Shown here: positions 28,987 to 38,850 of the stretch, piece after piece
How positions within the stretch are numbered: the first letter of the stretch is position 1
Layout of the letters: every line of letters starts with the position of its first letter
NCBI RefSeq assembly: GCF_000430685.1
Contig: NZ_AUMM01000022.1
Span: forward strand, 1 to 64,000
DNA: 64,000 nt
Source: Tuberibacillus calidus DSM 17572
GTDB lineage: Bacteria; Bacillota; Bacilli; Bacillales; Sporolactobacillaceae
Direction: 5' to 3'
Made by a program: the position numbers and the translations under genes
The notes under the pieces: model-generated
What the model saw: the letters and a program-made list of their open reading frames with translations, nothing else
Told to the model about the DNA's origin: nothing
Databases searched by the model: none

Positions 28987-29727
28987 TTATTTCGTTACGG
29001 GTTTATCACGTAAGACGACAATGTTCACGCGCCGATTCATCGCTTGGTGGGCTTTGGTGTCATTTGGAACCCGAGGGTTGAACTCTCCGTAACTCGTAAA
29101 ACGAATCCGTTCCGGGGCGATTCCGTCCTGATTAATCAGAAACATCGCCACATTCTCGGCCCGAGCAGCCGCCAGATCCCAATTGGAATGGAATTCTGTC
29201 GCGTAACGGATTGGATTATTATCCGTATGCCCTTCGACGGATATCGGATTCTTCACAGATTGCAATATGCCACCGACCCTTTTAAGGACAGGGATGGCTT
29301 CAGGTTTAATGTCCGCCTTTCCTAAATCAAATAAAATTTCCTCTTTTAAGGTGATCTGTACACCCTGTGGCAAATTATTCAGCTCTAATTGGGTTTGTAA
29401 ATGATTTTCTTGTATGTACTTTTCCAATCGAATATACAGTTGATCCAATTGCTTTTCATTGTTTTTATCTTTTTTTTGTGCCGGAATCTCAGGTAGCTTA
29501 ATGTCCCGAGCTGGTGGGTCGATCGATCGGTCGACGATCGCTTCTCCCTGAAACGCCGTGCGCAAAGACTGAACCAGCGCATTAAAGCGTTCCTTTTCCA
29601 ACTCACTCATAGAATATAAAACGACAAAAAAGACAAGTAATAGCGTAATCAGGTCAGAATACGTGATTAACCAACGCTCGTGATTATCGTGACTCGTATG
29701 TTTTTTTCGCCGGCTTTTTCTAGCCAT
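28987..29727 (-). CDS. motS: Flagellar stator subunit MotS/MotB
   Basis: 246 residues. A basic tail precedes one membrane span, WLITYSDLITLLLVFFVVLY, whose Asp is the ion-binding residue. A plug and linker region (about 60-110) leads to a C-terminal OmpA-like domain (about 120-240) that grips peptidoglycan (VEGHTDNNPIRYATEFHSNW, NRRVNIVVL). The LVFF pattern in the span is closer to the Na+-type MotS than to H+-type MotB of B. subtilis, which is a judgement from memory of those sequences. The start overlaps the end of motP by 8 bases. Confidence 0.88.
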   Translation of the reverse strand: MARKSRRKKHTSHDNHERWLITYSDLITLLLVFFVVLYSMSELEKERFNALVQSLRTAFQGEAIVDRSIDPPARDIKLPEIPAQKKDKNNEKQLDQLYIRLEKYIQENHLQTQLELNNLPQGVQITLKEEILFDLGKADIKPEAIPVLKRVGGILQSVKNPISVEGHTDNNPIRYATEFHSNWDLAAARAENVAMFLINQDGIAPERIRFTSYGEFNPRVPNDTKAHQAMNRRVNIVVLRDKPVTK

Positions 29728-30511
29728 TCGCGCTCACACCCGGAAACTCGCTGTTTTTCCCGCTCTTCTGATCCAAAAATGCACTTAACTTGCTCTTGAG
29801 CACGGTGGGATTTTCCCCATACTGAATCGACATCAACCCTTCTGCTTGCAACTCCATTAGTAGAATTTCCTGTTGCAGGCGAGCTTTAATTTTATTAAAA
29901 ATGGGGAGATAAATGAGATTGGCACTCGACACACCGTATAAGGTGGCGACGAAGGCAACGGCAATCGATGGCCCCAGTTTGCTTGGTTCATCAAGACTTC
30001 CGAGAACGTGAACGAGTCCCATAACCGTCCCGATAATCCCCATTGTTGGAGCAAAACCACCGGCAGCTTCAAACATTCTTCCGATGGACAGGATTTCCTC
30101 TTCATACCGCTCGATTTTCCGATTGAGAATGTCTTCAATCATTTCTGCCTCAGTACCGTCGACAATCATTTGAATGCCTTCTTTTAAAAAGGCATTATCC
30201 CCCAACTTGTCGATATGGCCTTCCAATGCCAGCAAACCTTCCCGGCGTGAGATATTGGACAATGAAATTAATTGTTCAATCATTTCTTCCGGTTCAGTCC
30301 GTTTTTCTAAAAAAGCATATTTTAATATAAAAGGAAGGCGTTTTAAAGTTTTCCATGGCGTGCTGAGAATCACCGCCCCGAACGTACCGCCAAAGACAAT
30401 CATAGCTGCCGTTCCCTCAATCAAAGCAGCAAACGTTCCGCCTTCCAATAAAAAACCAATCAATAAAGATAAGATCCCGAGCACAAGTCCAATCAACGTT
30501 GTCAAATCCAT
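29720..30511 (-). CDS. motP: Flagellar stator subunit MotP/MotA
   Basis: 263 residues with four membrane spans (about 4-20, 32-50, 150-172 and 180-203). The large cytoplasmic loop contains the charged residues that contact the rotor (LISLSNISRREGLLALEGH). PTMGIIGTVMGLVHVLGSL and LGPSIAVAFVATLYG form the channel-side helices. Overall it resembles MotP of Bacillus more than MotA. With MotS it forms the ion-driven stator of the flagellum. GGAGGGTG precedes the ATG. Stator genes lie alone here without other flagellar genes. Confidence 0.88.
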   Translation of the reverse strand: MDLTTLIGLVLGILSLLIGFLLEGGTFAALIEGTAAMIVFGGTFGAVILSTPWKTLKRLPFILKYAFLEKRTEPEEMIEQLISLSNISRREGLLALEGHIDKLGDNAFLKEGIQMIVDGTEAEMIEDILNRKIERYEEEILSIGRMFEAAGGFAPTMGIIGTVMGLVHVLGSLDEPSKLGPSIAVAFVATLYGVSSANLIYLPIFNKIKARLQQEILLMELQAEGLMSIQYGENPTVLKSKLSAFLDQKSGKNSEFPGVSANG

Positions 30512-30836
30512 GTCTGTTCACCCTCCAACACCAAAGGAGCTGTATATGTTTTTTATCGACCGGAATCGAGCATTTTTTTATACTTATATGAAAGTATAAC
30601 TTTTTTTGGTAGGATAGGATTGACAGGAGCACTGCCAATACATCAATGGCCAGCAATGGCAGTATGTCATTTATCGGACCAACATACGAGCGACTGTGGC
30701 CCAGCCCTCTCTTAAAAGACATGGCAAAGTTTACTTTAAACTAAAAGAGAGTAGAGAACTTGGAACGACGAAAAGCGACGAGAATTTTTTCTTATAATAG
30801 GTACGTACACGTTGATCAAGCTGAGCTAGTCGAGAT

Positions 30837-31366
30837 GTCTTGCAAAATGGACGTTTATGCTCGGTTTTAAGCAGGAAGAACCATGAAAATAAGCGCACAT
30901 TCCATCATCCGGAATAGTCATAGCAAATTATTATAAAAAACTGGAGCATATGCGCACTTTAAAGCCTGAAACCCTTGGAAAATGCGCAAAAACCGCATTT
31001 ATGCTCATTTTTCAGCCGGAACAGCCGCGAAAATGAGCAGACACTCCATATTCTGGAAGAATCATAGTGAAATATGTAAAAAACTGGAGCATATGCGCAG
31101 TTTTAAGTCTGAAACACATGGAAAATGCGCAAAAACCGCATTTATGCTCATTTTTCAGCCGGAACAGCCGCGAAAATGAGCAGACACTCCATATTCTGGA
31201 AGAATCATAGTGAAATATGTAAAAAACTGGAGCATATGCGCAGTTTTAAGTCTGAAACACATGGAAAATGCGCAAAAACGGCATTTATGCTCATTTTTCA
31301 GTTGGAAGTGCCACGAAAATGAGCAGACACTCCATATTCTGGAAGAATCATAGTGAAATATGTAAG
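30837..31366. repeat. Tandem array of 143-bp palindromic repeats
   Basis: Landmark aatgcgcaaaa(a) recurs at 30981, 31124 and 31267 (period exactly 143), with a diverged first unit at 30846. The middle units are nearly identical, so the expansion is recent. Each unit has gctcatttt with aaaatgagc around a short GC-rich loop, and gagcatatgcgca near tgcgcaaaaaccgcatttatgctc. A related single copy lies in reverse orientation at 39112-39248. Open frames of 65 codons inside are by-products of the repeats. Bases 30512-30836 and 31367-31600 hold no gene. Confidence 0.88.
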
Positions 31367-31600
31367 ATGGCGCGATGACCTAGCTTAACGATCCAAGAAA
31401 ACGCGCAATAGAGAAAGTTCAACCCGTTTTTTAGTGCCACATAGAAATCGCCTTTCAGCTGTCATGATAGTCCTTTCTTCCCATTTTTAAATATTTTGCA
31501 TGAATTTGCAGAATTAAATCTAAATATCTGATAAAATAACTTAAAGACGAAACTTGTCACATTTTATCGAACTCGAATCAAAGATTGGAGACTCCTGTCG

Positions 31601-33283
31601 ATGCGCCGCATGAAACCCCACCAGTTAACTGCAGGACTTATACTCGGACAAGATGTGTATAAAGAACGACGCATTGTATACAGAAAAGGCTTAATCTTGA
31701 CGGATGAAGTCATTCAGAACCTTATTGAATGGCGCAAGAGCCCGGTTTATGTCGAAGATCGCTTTGAGTCAATGCTGAAAGACTCCCCCTCATCGCATGC
31801 GAAACTCTTTTACGAGCGTTTGATCTATATCGGTCAGGAAAATCGCTATGGTTTTGCCATGATGGAAGAAAGCACGTACCGCTATCTGGAAACGCTTTTT
31901 ACTACCATGCTTTCCGACAAACGAATCTACCGCTTGTTAAAACAATTGGAAAAATGGAGCCCGGACAGTTTTGACCATTCGATTGATGTTTTTGTACTCG
32001 GCACCTTGTTAGGAAGGAAACTCGGCATACCAGACGTAGAACAATTCTCAATGGGTTGCCTTTTACATGATGTTGGAAAGTTGGAAATCCCCTCCTATAT
32101 TTTGGAGAAGAAGAGCAAGCTCACCCGAGCGGAATACGAACTGGTCAAGCATCATGCGGCCATGGGCGCGACGAAGTTAAAGGAACTTGGATTTGATGAC
32201 CGGATTATTAAAATCGCTCGCTCCCATCATGAAAGGCTTGATGGGACAGGCTATCCGGACGGGTTGAGCGGAGCGCAATTGGATGTGGATTTGCAAATCA
32301 TCTCGATCGTTGATGTGTATTCCGCTTTGACACTCCCTCGTTCTTACCGAAAGCCATTGGCAGCGCCGGAAGCTTTGGAACGGATATTAGAGGATGAATC
32401 CGCCTACAATCCTAAGCTTTTATTTACATTCATCCATTTATTAAATATCTATCCGCCGCAAGCAGAAGTCCGGCTGTCAAACGGTCAAGTCGGCACAACG
32501 GTTTATCAAGAACATTGGCAGGCGAATGTCCCTACGATCCATATCCATGATTCCGGTGAAACATTGCGCTTGCCAACTGACCTCTCTTTGGTCGTAACGG
32601 AAATCTTAAATTGGAATCGTTTGAGAGTCGACCAAAGTTTTATGGATCTATGGCAGTCATTTATCCAAAGCCTAAAGGAAGGAAAAAAGGAAAATGCGCT
32701 CACCGCTTTTGAAATCCTTTCTGATGGCAAACGAGTTGAAGATATTTATATTGATATCATCGATAAAGCGGTAAGAGAAATCGAAGACGGCACGTCCACC
32801 GAAAAGGAAGTTGAACAAGCCAGGCGCATCGCTTGCGATATCCTGGGTCAGAAATTAATCGATTTTGCACCCTCCTATCAAACGACTAAGCATCAAACCA
32901 TTGTTGTCACCGCCATAAACGATAACCAACTTTTACCGACAAAGATTTTACACGATATGTTATTTGTTAATGGATGGAAAACCTATTACTTGCCTTTACA
33001 TATGAACGAACAGCGATTAAAGCGCATCATTGAGAAAAACAACATCACCCATCTCGCTTTCTATATCCCAACCGAATTCGATGCCAAAGTCACTGACAGC
33101 ATGCTCAAAGAGCTCTTAGACGTTTTTCCACACCTTTCTGCAATCGTTTACGGGGCATGTAGCCACCTAATTAGTAAAAAAGCACATATACAAGCGACTA
33201 ATGTTCGACATTTGCTCGAAAAAATCAAGAAAATAGAAGAAAATATCCCCTCATCACAAGAACAGGCGCCCTCGACTCAATAG
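31601..33283 (+). CDS. HD-GYP protein with C-terminal cobalamin-binding-like module
   Basis: 560 residues without a membrane segment. An N-terminal domain (about 1-50; GLILGQDVYKERRIVYRKG) is like those often found before HD-GYP. The HD-GYP domain (about 120-290) is complete: LLHDVGKLEIP, KHHAAMG, SHHERLDGTGYPDG and SIVDVYSAL, so it should hydrolyse c-di-GMP. Residues about 340-430 look like the helical cap of B12-binding proteins (EDIYIDIIDKAVREIEDG), and 430-545 like the Rossmann part (VVTAINDN, VNGWKTYYLP), but the cobalt-binding DxHxxG is replaced by DNQLLP, so ligand binding is doubtful. ATG after GGAG; terminator overlaps its end. Confidence 0.82.
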   Translation: MRRMKPHQLTAGLILGQDVYKERRIVYRKGLILTDEVIQNLIEWRKSPVYVEDRFESMLKDSPSSHAKLFYERLIYIGQENRYGFAMMEESTYRYLETLFTTMLSDKRIYRLLKQLEKWSPDSFDHSIDVFVLGTLLGRKLGIPDVEQFSMGCLLHDVGKLEIPSYILEKKSKLTRAEYELVKHHAAMGATKLKELGFDDRIIKIARSHHERLDGTGYPDGLSGAQLDVDLQIISIVDVYSALTLPRSYRKPLAAPEALERILEDESAYNPKLLFTFIHLLNIYPPQAEVRLSNGQVGTTVYQEHWQANVPTIHIHDSGETLRLPTDLSLVVTEILNWNRLRVDQSFMDLWQSFIQSLKEGKKENALTAFEILSDGKRVEDIYIDIIDKAVREIEDGTSTEKEVEQARRIACDILGQKLIDFAPSYQTTKHQTIVVTAINDNQLLPTKILHDMLFVNGWKTYYLPLHMNEQRLKRIIEKNNITHLAFYIPTEFDAKVTDSMLKELLDVFPHLSAIVYGACSHLISKKAHIQATNVRHLLEKIKKIEENIPSSQEQAPSTQ

Positions 33284-33303
33284 AGAGGCGCCTGATTTTC
33301 TTT
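33263..33303 (+). terminator. Terminator overlapping the 3' end of the HD-GYP gene
   Basis: Arms caggcgcc (33263-33270) and ggcgcctg (33287-33294), followed by attttcttta. The 5' arm lies inside the last codons. Confidence 0.7.
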
Positions 33304-33629
33304 ACACACAGGGCTAATCGTTGACATACTTCTTTGTGCCTATCCCCCTCCTCTTCTTTTTTGCCTAGAGTCAACAAGCGGCTGTCTAAAGTATAGGTAA
33401 TAAGTCCAATTGAATCTTTTTTACTGCCATTACATTTTTCCTAATTTTCGTAATATATTGAGATATTTGATGACAAAGCTGTCAGCGCTGTTTAATATTA
33501 AGTTAAGCATCAAAGACATGACACACATCCCATTTAGTAAAGAAGGGGGGAGATTTCGACAAAAGCTACCTATCCCTGTTTAACTGTTCCTCTGCGCTTC
33601 GGGAAAATTGTTGAAAGGGAGTGAATCGA
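33304..33629. other. Intergenic region upstream of the subtilase gene
   Basis: About 325 bases without a gene. It should contain the subtilase promoter, but no pair of hexamers with good spacing is convincing. Confidence 0.4.
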
Positions 33630-36600
33630 ATGAGGGTTAATAAAACCATCCGGCGAAATACCCTCAAACTGTTCAGTCTTTTGATGAGCACGCTCTTGGT
33701 TCTGCCACTAGGAGCGGTGACAGCCAATGCTATGGACGCGTCGGCTAAGTCTACCGCAAATACTGGCAGTAAAACATCCCTGCATCATGGCCAATCCACC
33801 AGCGATCAATCCAAAATCAGTTCCCGCCTCAAAGATCAATTCAGCAAAGACAAATATGTCACCTTCTTGGTTAAACTCAAAAGTCAAGCCGATACAACAA
33901 AAGCTGCAAAGAACGCCGCAAAAATGGCTAAAGATCAAAAACTAACCGCAGCCAAAGCCAAATACATGAAACGTTCCGCCGTCGTCAACGCTCTGCGTGC
34001 GATGGCCACTGAAACACAAGAACCGCTCCTCAAGTATTTGGAAAACGAAAAGAAAGCCGGTAACGTCAAAAACTATGAATCTTTTTATATCGTCAACGGC
34101 ATCGCTGTTACCGGCACAGAGACGGTCATGAAGAAACTCGCAACATTTTCCGAAGTAGCGAAAATTTTACCCAATGAAACACGACAATTGTTTCCAGTAA
34201 AAACCGAACCAATGAAAACCGAACCAGCGAAAAACAAAAAACAGACCACCGGCACCGTGGAATGGAACATTGAACGCGTGGGTGCTCCGGCCGTCTGGAA
34301 TATGGGCTATGACGGAACAGGGGTCGTTGTTGCCAGCATCGACACAGGCGTTCAGTGGGATCATCCAGCGCTGAAAGAAAAGTACCGCGGGTATAATCCC
34401 ACCAATCCAGATGAGCCCGACAACGAATTCAACTGGTTTGATGCCGTTCGCGGGCAAGCGACGCCCTATGATGATATCGGCCATGGCACGCATACCATGG
34501 GGACGATGGTTGGCTCAACAGATGACCGGGTCATCGGTATGGCGCCCGGGGCGAAATGGATTACAGTTAAAGCCTTTACCGAATCAGGCGGTACCGATGT
34601 TGACCTGTTAGAAGCTGGCGAATGGATTCTCGCTCCTAAAGATCGCAACAATAATCCTCATCCGGAAATGGCACCCGATGTTGTTAACAACTCCTGGGGC
34701 GGCGGACCGGGCCTTGACGAATGGTACCGGCCGATGGTGCAAAACTGGCGGGCAGCCGGCATTTTCCCTGAGTTTTCTGCCGGAAATACCGACATGTTCA
34801 ATCCCGGTGGACCAGGATCGGTCGCTTCACCAGCCAACTATCCGGAATCCTTTGCCACCGGTGCCACTGATCGTAACGATCATCTTGCCAGTTTTTCACT
34901 TCAAGGGCCTTCACCATATGGTGAAATCAAACCCGAAGTCTCAGCGCCAGGCGTGAACATCTGCTCATCCGTTCCTGGCAGCCAATACGATTGTACCTAT
35001 AGCGGCACATCGATGGCTGGACCTCACGTCTCCGGTGCAGTCGCTTTAATGCTCTCAGCCGATGCCTCGCTATCGGTTGACGAGATCGAACAAATTTTAC
35101 TCGATACGGCCACACCGAAAACGGATAGCCAATTCCCGGAATCCCCCAACAACGGATATGGATACGGGTTACTTGATGCATTAAGCGCCGTTTCATCGGT
35201 GACTACCGGTTTAGGAACGATCGAAGGACAAGTGACCACCGAAGGCAATGACGATGAAGCTCCAACTTATCAACATGAGGCTCCACCTGAAACTTACAGC
35301 GGTTTAGAGTTGCCACTTGATATCGCTGTCCAAGACAATGTCAGTGTCACCAAAGTGGAACTCTTGTATAAAGGAGCGGGCGACAGCGATTGGGAAACGG
35401 TCACTGCCGAAAGAACTGACGGCGATTATAAAAACGGTGTTTATCGGGCCGTCATTCCAGCCGATTCCGTTGTTGAACCGAACCTTCAATATAAATGGCA
35501 TATTCAAGATTTTGGCCAAAATGACGTGACCACCGATATTTATAACGTTCCTGTCCGTTCGGCGATCTCTGTCGGCTACATGCAAGATTTCGAATCCTTC
35601 CCGGCAGGTTGGCAATCTTTCGGTGACCATGATCCTTGGGAATGGGGCGTGCCGACTTCCGGACCAGGTTCGGCCTATTCGGGCGAAAAAGTCTATGGGA
35701 CGAATTTGGACGGTCAATATGACAATGATACAAACGCCACGCTCATGATGCCGCCGATCCAATTGCCAGACAGCCCAAGCAGCCTGCAGTTTAAGCAGTG
35801 GTATAATCTTGAAAACTATTACGATTACGGCCAAGTCGTCGTCTCCACTGATCGGCAGAACTGGCAAACCCTTGCCTCGTTTACGAACACTTCTGGCGGC
35901 TGGCAAACGGCAACCATTGATCTCTCCAGCTATAGCGGTCAACGCATTTTCATTGGCTTCCGCCTCAGTACCGACTATAGCGTTACAAGAGACGGTTGGT
36001 ATTTAGATGATGTGGCGCTTATTGAGAATTCGACCGAAAACATCAAGGCAAAACTTGGTGTTGAGAAAAATAACAACATCGAAGTTAACAAAGAAAAAGC
36101 TGGAAAAAGCGGCAAACAACCTGTTGATCCGAATGCCATCAAACCAAGTCCCAAAAAGGATATCAAAACGCCTGTTACACTTTCGGCAAAATCGGTAAAA
36201 ACGGAAAGCAACGTGCAATCGCTCCCGCTTTCCGCAACGGTCAGCGTTCTTGAAACAGGACGGTCGGTCCACACCAACCCTGCTGACGGACGCTATTCCA
36301 TGACACACGCCGCCGGCACCTATACGTTGAAAGCCGAAACTTATGGCTATCAATCGGCTGAACAAACGGTCAATGTGACAAGAGACGGAACAACAACCCA
36401 GAACTTTACTTTAACACCGATTCCGCAAGGCACCGTGACCGGAACCGTCACCAATCAAGCGACAGGGGAGCCCATCGCCAATGCCACCCTCATGTTGATG
36501 GAAGACGCTAACATTCAACCGGTGCACACGGATGCTAACGGATCGTTTACCATCACCGCCTATGAAGGCACGTATACGCTACATGTTTCGGCACCAAATT

Positions 36601-38261
36601 ATTACACTTCAGATGTTCAAGTCACCATCACCGGTAACGATACCGTGACGAAAGACATCGCACTCCGCCCCTTTATCGGGTATCCGGGTGAATTAGTCTA
36701 CGATGACGGCACGGCTGAAAACGCCCATGCTTTCTATGATGCCCAAAACGCTTGGGCCGTGAGAATGTCCTTACCTGAGGGACATGACCGGGCAATGGTC
36801 ACAGCTGGCAAATTCCTTTTCTGGACGCAAGATTGGCCAGTACCGGGCGGGACCGATTTCCAAGTGGAAGTTTATGATGCCACAGGCCCCGACGGCGCTC
36901 CAGGTAAAAAATTAGCCGGACCGATTAACGCGACCGCGAAGAGGGACGGAACATGGACGACGGTCGACTTGTCTTCTGAAGGCATTGTCGTCGATGGTGA
37001 TTTCTATATCGTATATGTCCAAACTCAGCCGAACCCTTATGCACCAGGTCTGGCAACGGATGAAAATGGTACGAACTATGGCCGCAGTTGGGAACGTGTC
37101 AGCGGTTCATGGGCGCCTTCACCAGAAGATGAAGGCAACTACATGATTCGCGCCGATGTCAGCTATGAAGTCGTTCCTCCGGTCATTACATCTCCGGCCG
37201 ACGGAACATTTACGAATGAAGATACTGTCACCGTGACAGGAACGGCAGCACCGACGACGACAGTCACCCTTTATAATAACGACCAAGAAGTAGGCACCGT
37301 CTCAGTCGGCGATGATGGAACATTTTCCAAAACCATCACCCTTTTACAGGGGGAAAACATCATCACAGCGACCGCGTCCACTGATAATGGGACAACCGAC
37401 CCATCGCAGCCTGTAAAAGTCATTCTCGATCAGGAAAAACCGACACTGGAAATTACCAGTCCGGCTGATGGAGCAAAAACCAATCACGAAACCATTACCG
37501 TGGAAGGCACTGTGAATGACAGCCATTTGGATACGGTGAAAGTGAACGGTCAAAAGGCAACGGTTAACGATGACGGCACCTATTCCAAACGAATCATGTT
37601 GGATGAAGGCGATAATGTGATTCGGGTCGTTGCCACCGATAAAGCTGGCAATAAAACGACGAAGCGGATCACCGTCAAAGCCAAATTTACCGCCCCAGCC
37701 ATTGAAAATTTGCAACCAACCGAGGACGTCTATCTCGACATGGGGCATACCGTCACCATCGAATTTGACAGCGAACCCGGTTTACACGCATCATTTGCCA
37801 TCCAAATGCCGTTGATTAACCCGAATGGCATTAACAGCGTCAATGAATTACCGATGGTCGAAACGTCACCTGGGCACTATGTGGGTTACTATACGGCCAC
37901 TTCGGATGTGAAAGCTGCCGGAGCGCAAATTGAAGTCCGCGCCCGAGATGATTATGGCAATGAAACCCGTAAAGTTGCTCCAGGTAAACTGTATTTAAAT
38001 ATTCCAAATGAGGAACCGGTCGCACAATTCTATGCACCGGAAACGGCCAAAAAACAACAAGACGTGACGTTTGACGCCAGTGCTTCTTATGACCCGGACG
38101 GCGAAATCGTCAAATATCAATGGCTTTTCGGAGACGGATCAGCTGCTGAAGGCAAAATCGTTCAACACCGATTTGCCAAAGGCAAGTATTCCGTAAAACT
38201 CACCGTCACCGATAACCGCGGCGCGACGAGCACGTTCACACGGAAAATCCAAATCAAATAA
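33630..38261 (+). CDS. bpr: Giant secreted subtilase, bacillopeptidase F type
   Basis: About 1543 residues. A signal peptide (ending ...TANA, about 30) and an I9-type prodomain (about 50-190) precede an S8 domain (about 205-510) with Asp in VVASIDTGVQWDHP (near 237), His in GHGTHTMG (near 285) and Ser in GTSMAGPHVSG (near 460). Downstream come an Ig-like segment, an immune-inhibitor-A-like sheet domain (about 650-795), two carboxypeptidase-regulatory-like domains (about 865-930 and 933-1010), another beta domain, two bacterial Ig-like repeats (about 1185-1350) and a terminal PKD domain (about 1460-1540). The prodomain and sheet domain match bacillopeptidase F. ATG 33630 fits AAGGGAG better than the GTG at 33621. 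Confidence 0.88.
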   Translation: MRVNKTIRRNTLKLFSLLMSTLLVLPLGAVTANAMDASAKSTANTGSKTSLHHGQSTSDQSKISSRLKDQFSKDKYVTFLVKLKSQADTTKAAKNAAKMAKDQKLTAAKAKYMKRSAVVNALRAMATETQEPLLKYLENEKKAGNVKNYESFYIVNGIAVTGTETVMKKLATFSEVAKILPNETRQLFPVKTEPMKTEPAKNKKQTTGTVEWNIERVGAPAVWNMGYDGTGVVVASIDTGVQWDHPALKEKYRGYNPTNPDEPDNEFNWFDAVRGQATPYDDIGHGTHTMGTMVGSTDDRVIGMAPGAKWITVKAFTESGGTDVDLLEAGEWILAPKDRNNNPHPEMAPDVVNNSWGGGPGLDEWYRPMVQNWRAAGIFPEFSAGNTDMFNPGGPGSVASPANYPESFATGATDRNDHLASFSLQGPSPYGEIKPEVSAPGVNICSSVPGSQYDCTYSGTSMAGPHVSGAVALMLSADASLSVDEIEQILLDTATPKTDSQFPESPNNGYGYGLLDALSAVSSVTTGLGTIEGQVTTEGNDDEAPTYQHEAPPETYSGLELPLDIAVQDNVSVTKVELLYKGAGDSDWETVTAERTDGDYKNGVYRAVIPADSVVEPNLQYKWHIQDFGQNDVTTDIYNVPVRSAISVGYMQDFESFPAGWQSFGDHDPWEWGVPTSGPGSAYSGEKVYGTNLDGQYDNDTNATLMMPPIQLPDSPSSLQFKQWYNLENYYDYGQVVVSTDRQNWQTLASFTNTSGGWQTATIDLSSYSGQRIFIGFRLSTDYSVTRDGWYLDDVALIENSTENIKAKLGVEKNNNIEVNKEKAGKSGKQPVDPNAIKPSPKKDIKTPVTLSAKSVKTESNVQSLPLSATVSVLETGRSVHTNPADGRYSMTHAAGTYTLKAETYGYQSAEQTVNVTRDGTTTQNFTLTPIPQGTVTGTVTNQATGEPIANATLMLMEDANIQPVHTDANGSFTITAYEGTYTLHVSAPNYYTSDVQVTITGNDTVTKDIALRPFIGYPGELVYDDGTAENAHAFYDAQNAWAVRMSLPEGHDRAMVTAGKFLFWTQDWPVPGGTDFQVEVYDATGPDGAPGKKLAGPINATAKRDGTWTTVDLSSEGIVVDGDFYIVYVQTQPNPYAPGLATDENGTNYGRSWERVSGSWAPSPEDEGNYMIRADVSYEVVPPVITSPADGTFTNEDTVTVTGTAAPTTTVTLYNNDQEVGTVSVGDDGTFSKTITLLQGENIITATASTDNGTTDPSQPVKVILDQEKPTLEITSPADGAKTNHETITVEGTVNDSHLDTVKVNGQKATVNDDGTYSKRIMLDEGDNVIRVVATDKAGNKTTKRITVKAKFTAPAIENLQPTEDVYLDMGHTVTIEFDSEPGLHASFAIQMPLINPNGINSVNELPMVETSPGHYVGYYTATSDVKAAGAQIEVRARDDYGNETRKVAPGKLYLNIPNEEPVAQFYAPETAKKQQDVTFDASASYDPDGEIVKYQWLFGDGSAAEGKIVQHRFAKGKYSVKLTVTDNRGATSTFTRKIQIK

Positions 38262-38266
38262 ACCAC

Positions 38267-38302
38267 AAAAGGGGACGCCCACTCACATGGGTGTCCCCTT
38301 AC
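38267..38302. terminator. Terminator between the subtilase and thioesterase genes
   Basis: A 12-bp stem with one wobble (38267-38278 with 38287-38298) and moderately T-rich flanks on both strands; it can serve both convergent genes. Confidence 0.75.
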
Positions 38303-38316
38303 CTTTTCTCAATCAT

Positions 38317-38850
38317 TTAATCTTGCATAATGTATTCTTCCCAAGGCTTTTGTGTCGTCAATGAAGCCGCTAATTCCTTGCTTGCTTGGCGGTGACGAGC
38401 GCGGTTTTCCGCGCGAATGGCAGCCATTTCATGCAGCTTTTTCTCTTCCTTCGTCTCTGGAATAACTTGCGGCACTTCGACCGGCCGTTTATTTTCATCT
38501 AACGCAACAAACGTTAGAAAAGATGTGGCCGCGATCCTGCGCTCACCGGTTTTTAAATTCTCGGCGATGACTTTCACAAAAACCTCCATTGAAGTCCTTC
38601 CGGTGGAGATGACGGTGGACTCCAGACAAACGGAATCCTCCGTAGTGATCGGGTGAAGAAAATCGACATGGTCCATCGAAGCGGTGACACAATTGCGGCG
38701 CGAATGCCGCTCCGCTGAGATGGAAGCCACGTCATCTATATAACTCATTAAAATACCGCCAAATAGCGTATCTAAATTATTCGTGTGGGTCGGGAACACG
38801 CGGCTGGTTTTAACGACGCGGGATTCCCGGGCATATTTTTTTTCTACCAT
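38317..38850 (-). CDS. Acyl-CoA thioesterase (hotdog fold, YkhA type)
   Basis: 177 residues with one hotdog domain (about 8-125). TNNLDTLFGGILMSYIDDVAS contains the conserved Asn-Thr and the active-site Asp, and CVTASMDHVDFLHPI is the second strand-helix pair. It hydrolyses acyl-CoA in the cytoplasm; chain length cannot be read. A helical, charged C-terminal tail is normal for this family. ATG at 38850 follows AAGGGTGG; the GTG three codons upstream is less likely. It lies alone between the terminator at 38267 and repeat DNA. Confidence 0.9.
   Translation of the reverse strand: MVEKKYARESRVVKTSRVFPTHTNNLDTLFGGILMSYIDDVASISAERHSRRNCVTASMDHVDFLHPITTEDSVCLESTVISTGRTSMEVFVKVIAENLKTGERRIAATSFLTFVALDENKRPVEVPQVIPETKEEKKLHEMAAIRAENRARHRQASKELAASLTTQKPWEEYIMQD

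Noticed and set aside
28987-30511. Plain MotA/MotB assignment
   Set aside because: The span and loop patterns look closer to MotP/MotS; the H+ versus Na+ choice remains open without alignment.
30982-31322. Two nearly identical 65-codon frames
   Set aside because: By-products of the 143-bp tandem repeats; identical because the DNA was duplicated recently.
20807-31600. CRISPR arrays
   Set aside because: Units of 143-155 bp are repeated throughout with no unique spacers and no cas genes are present.
31601-33283. Functional B12 photosensor or B12 sensor
   Set aside because: The cobalt-coordinating His motif is missing, so cobalamin binding should not be claimed.
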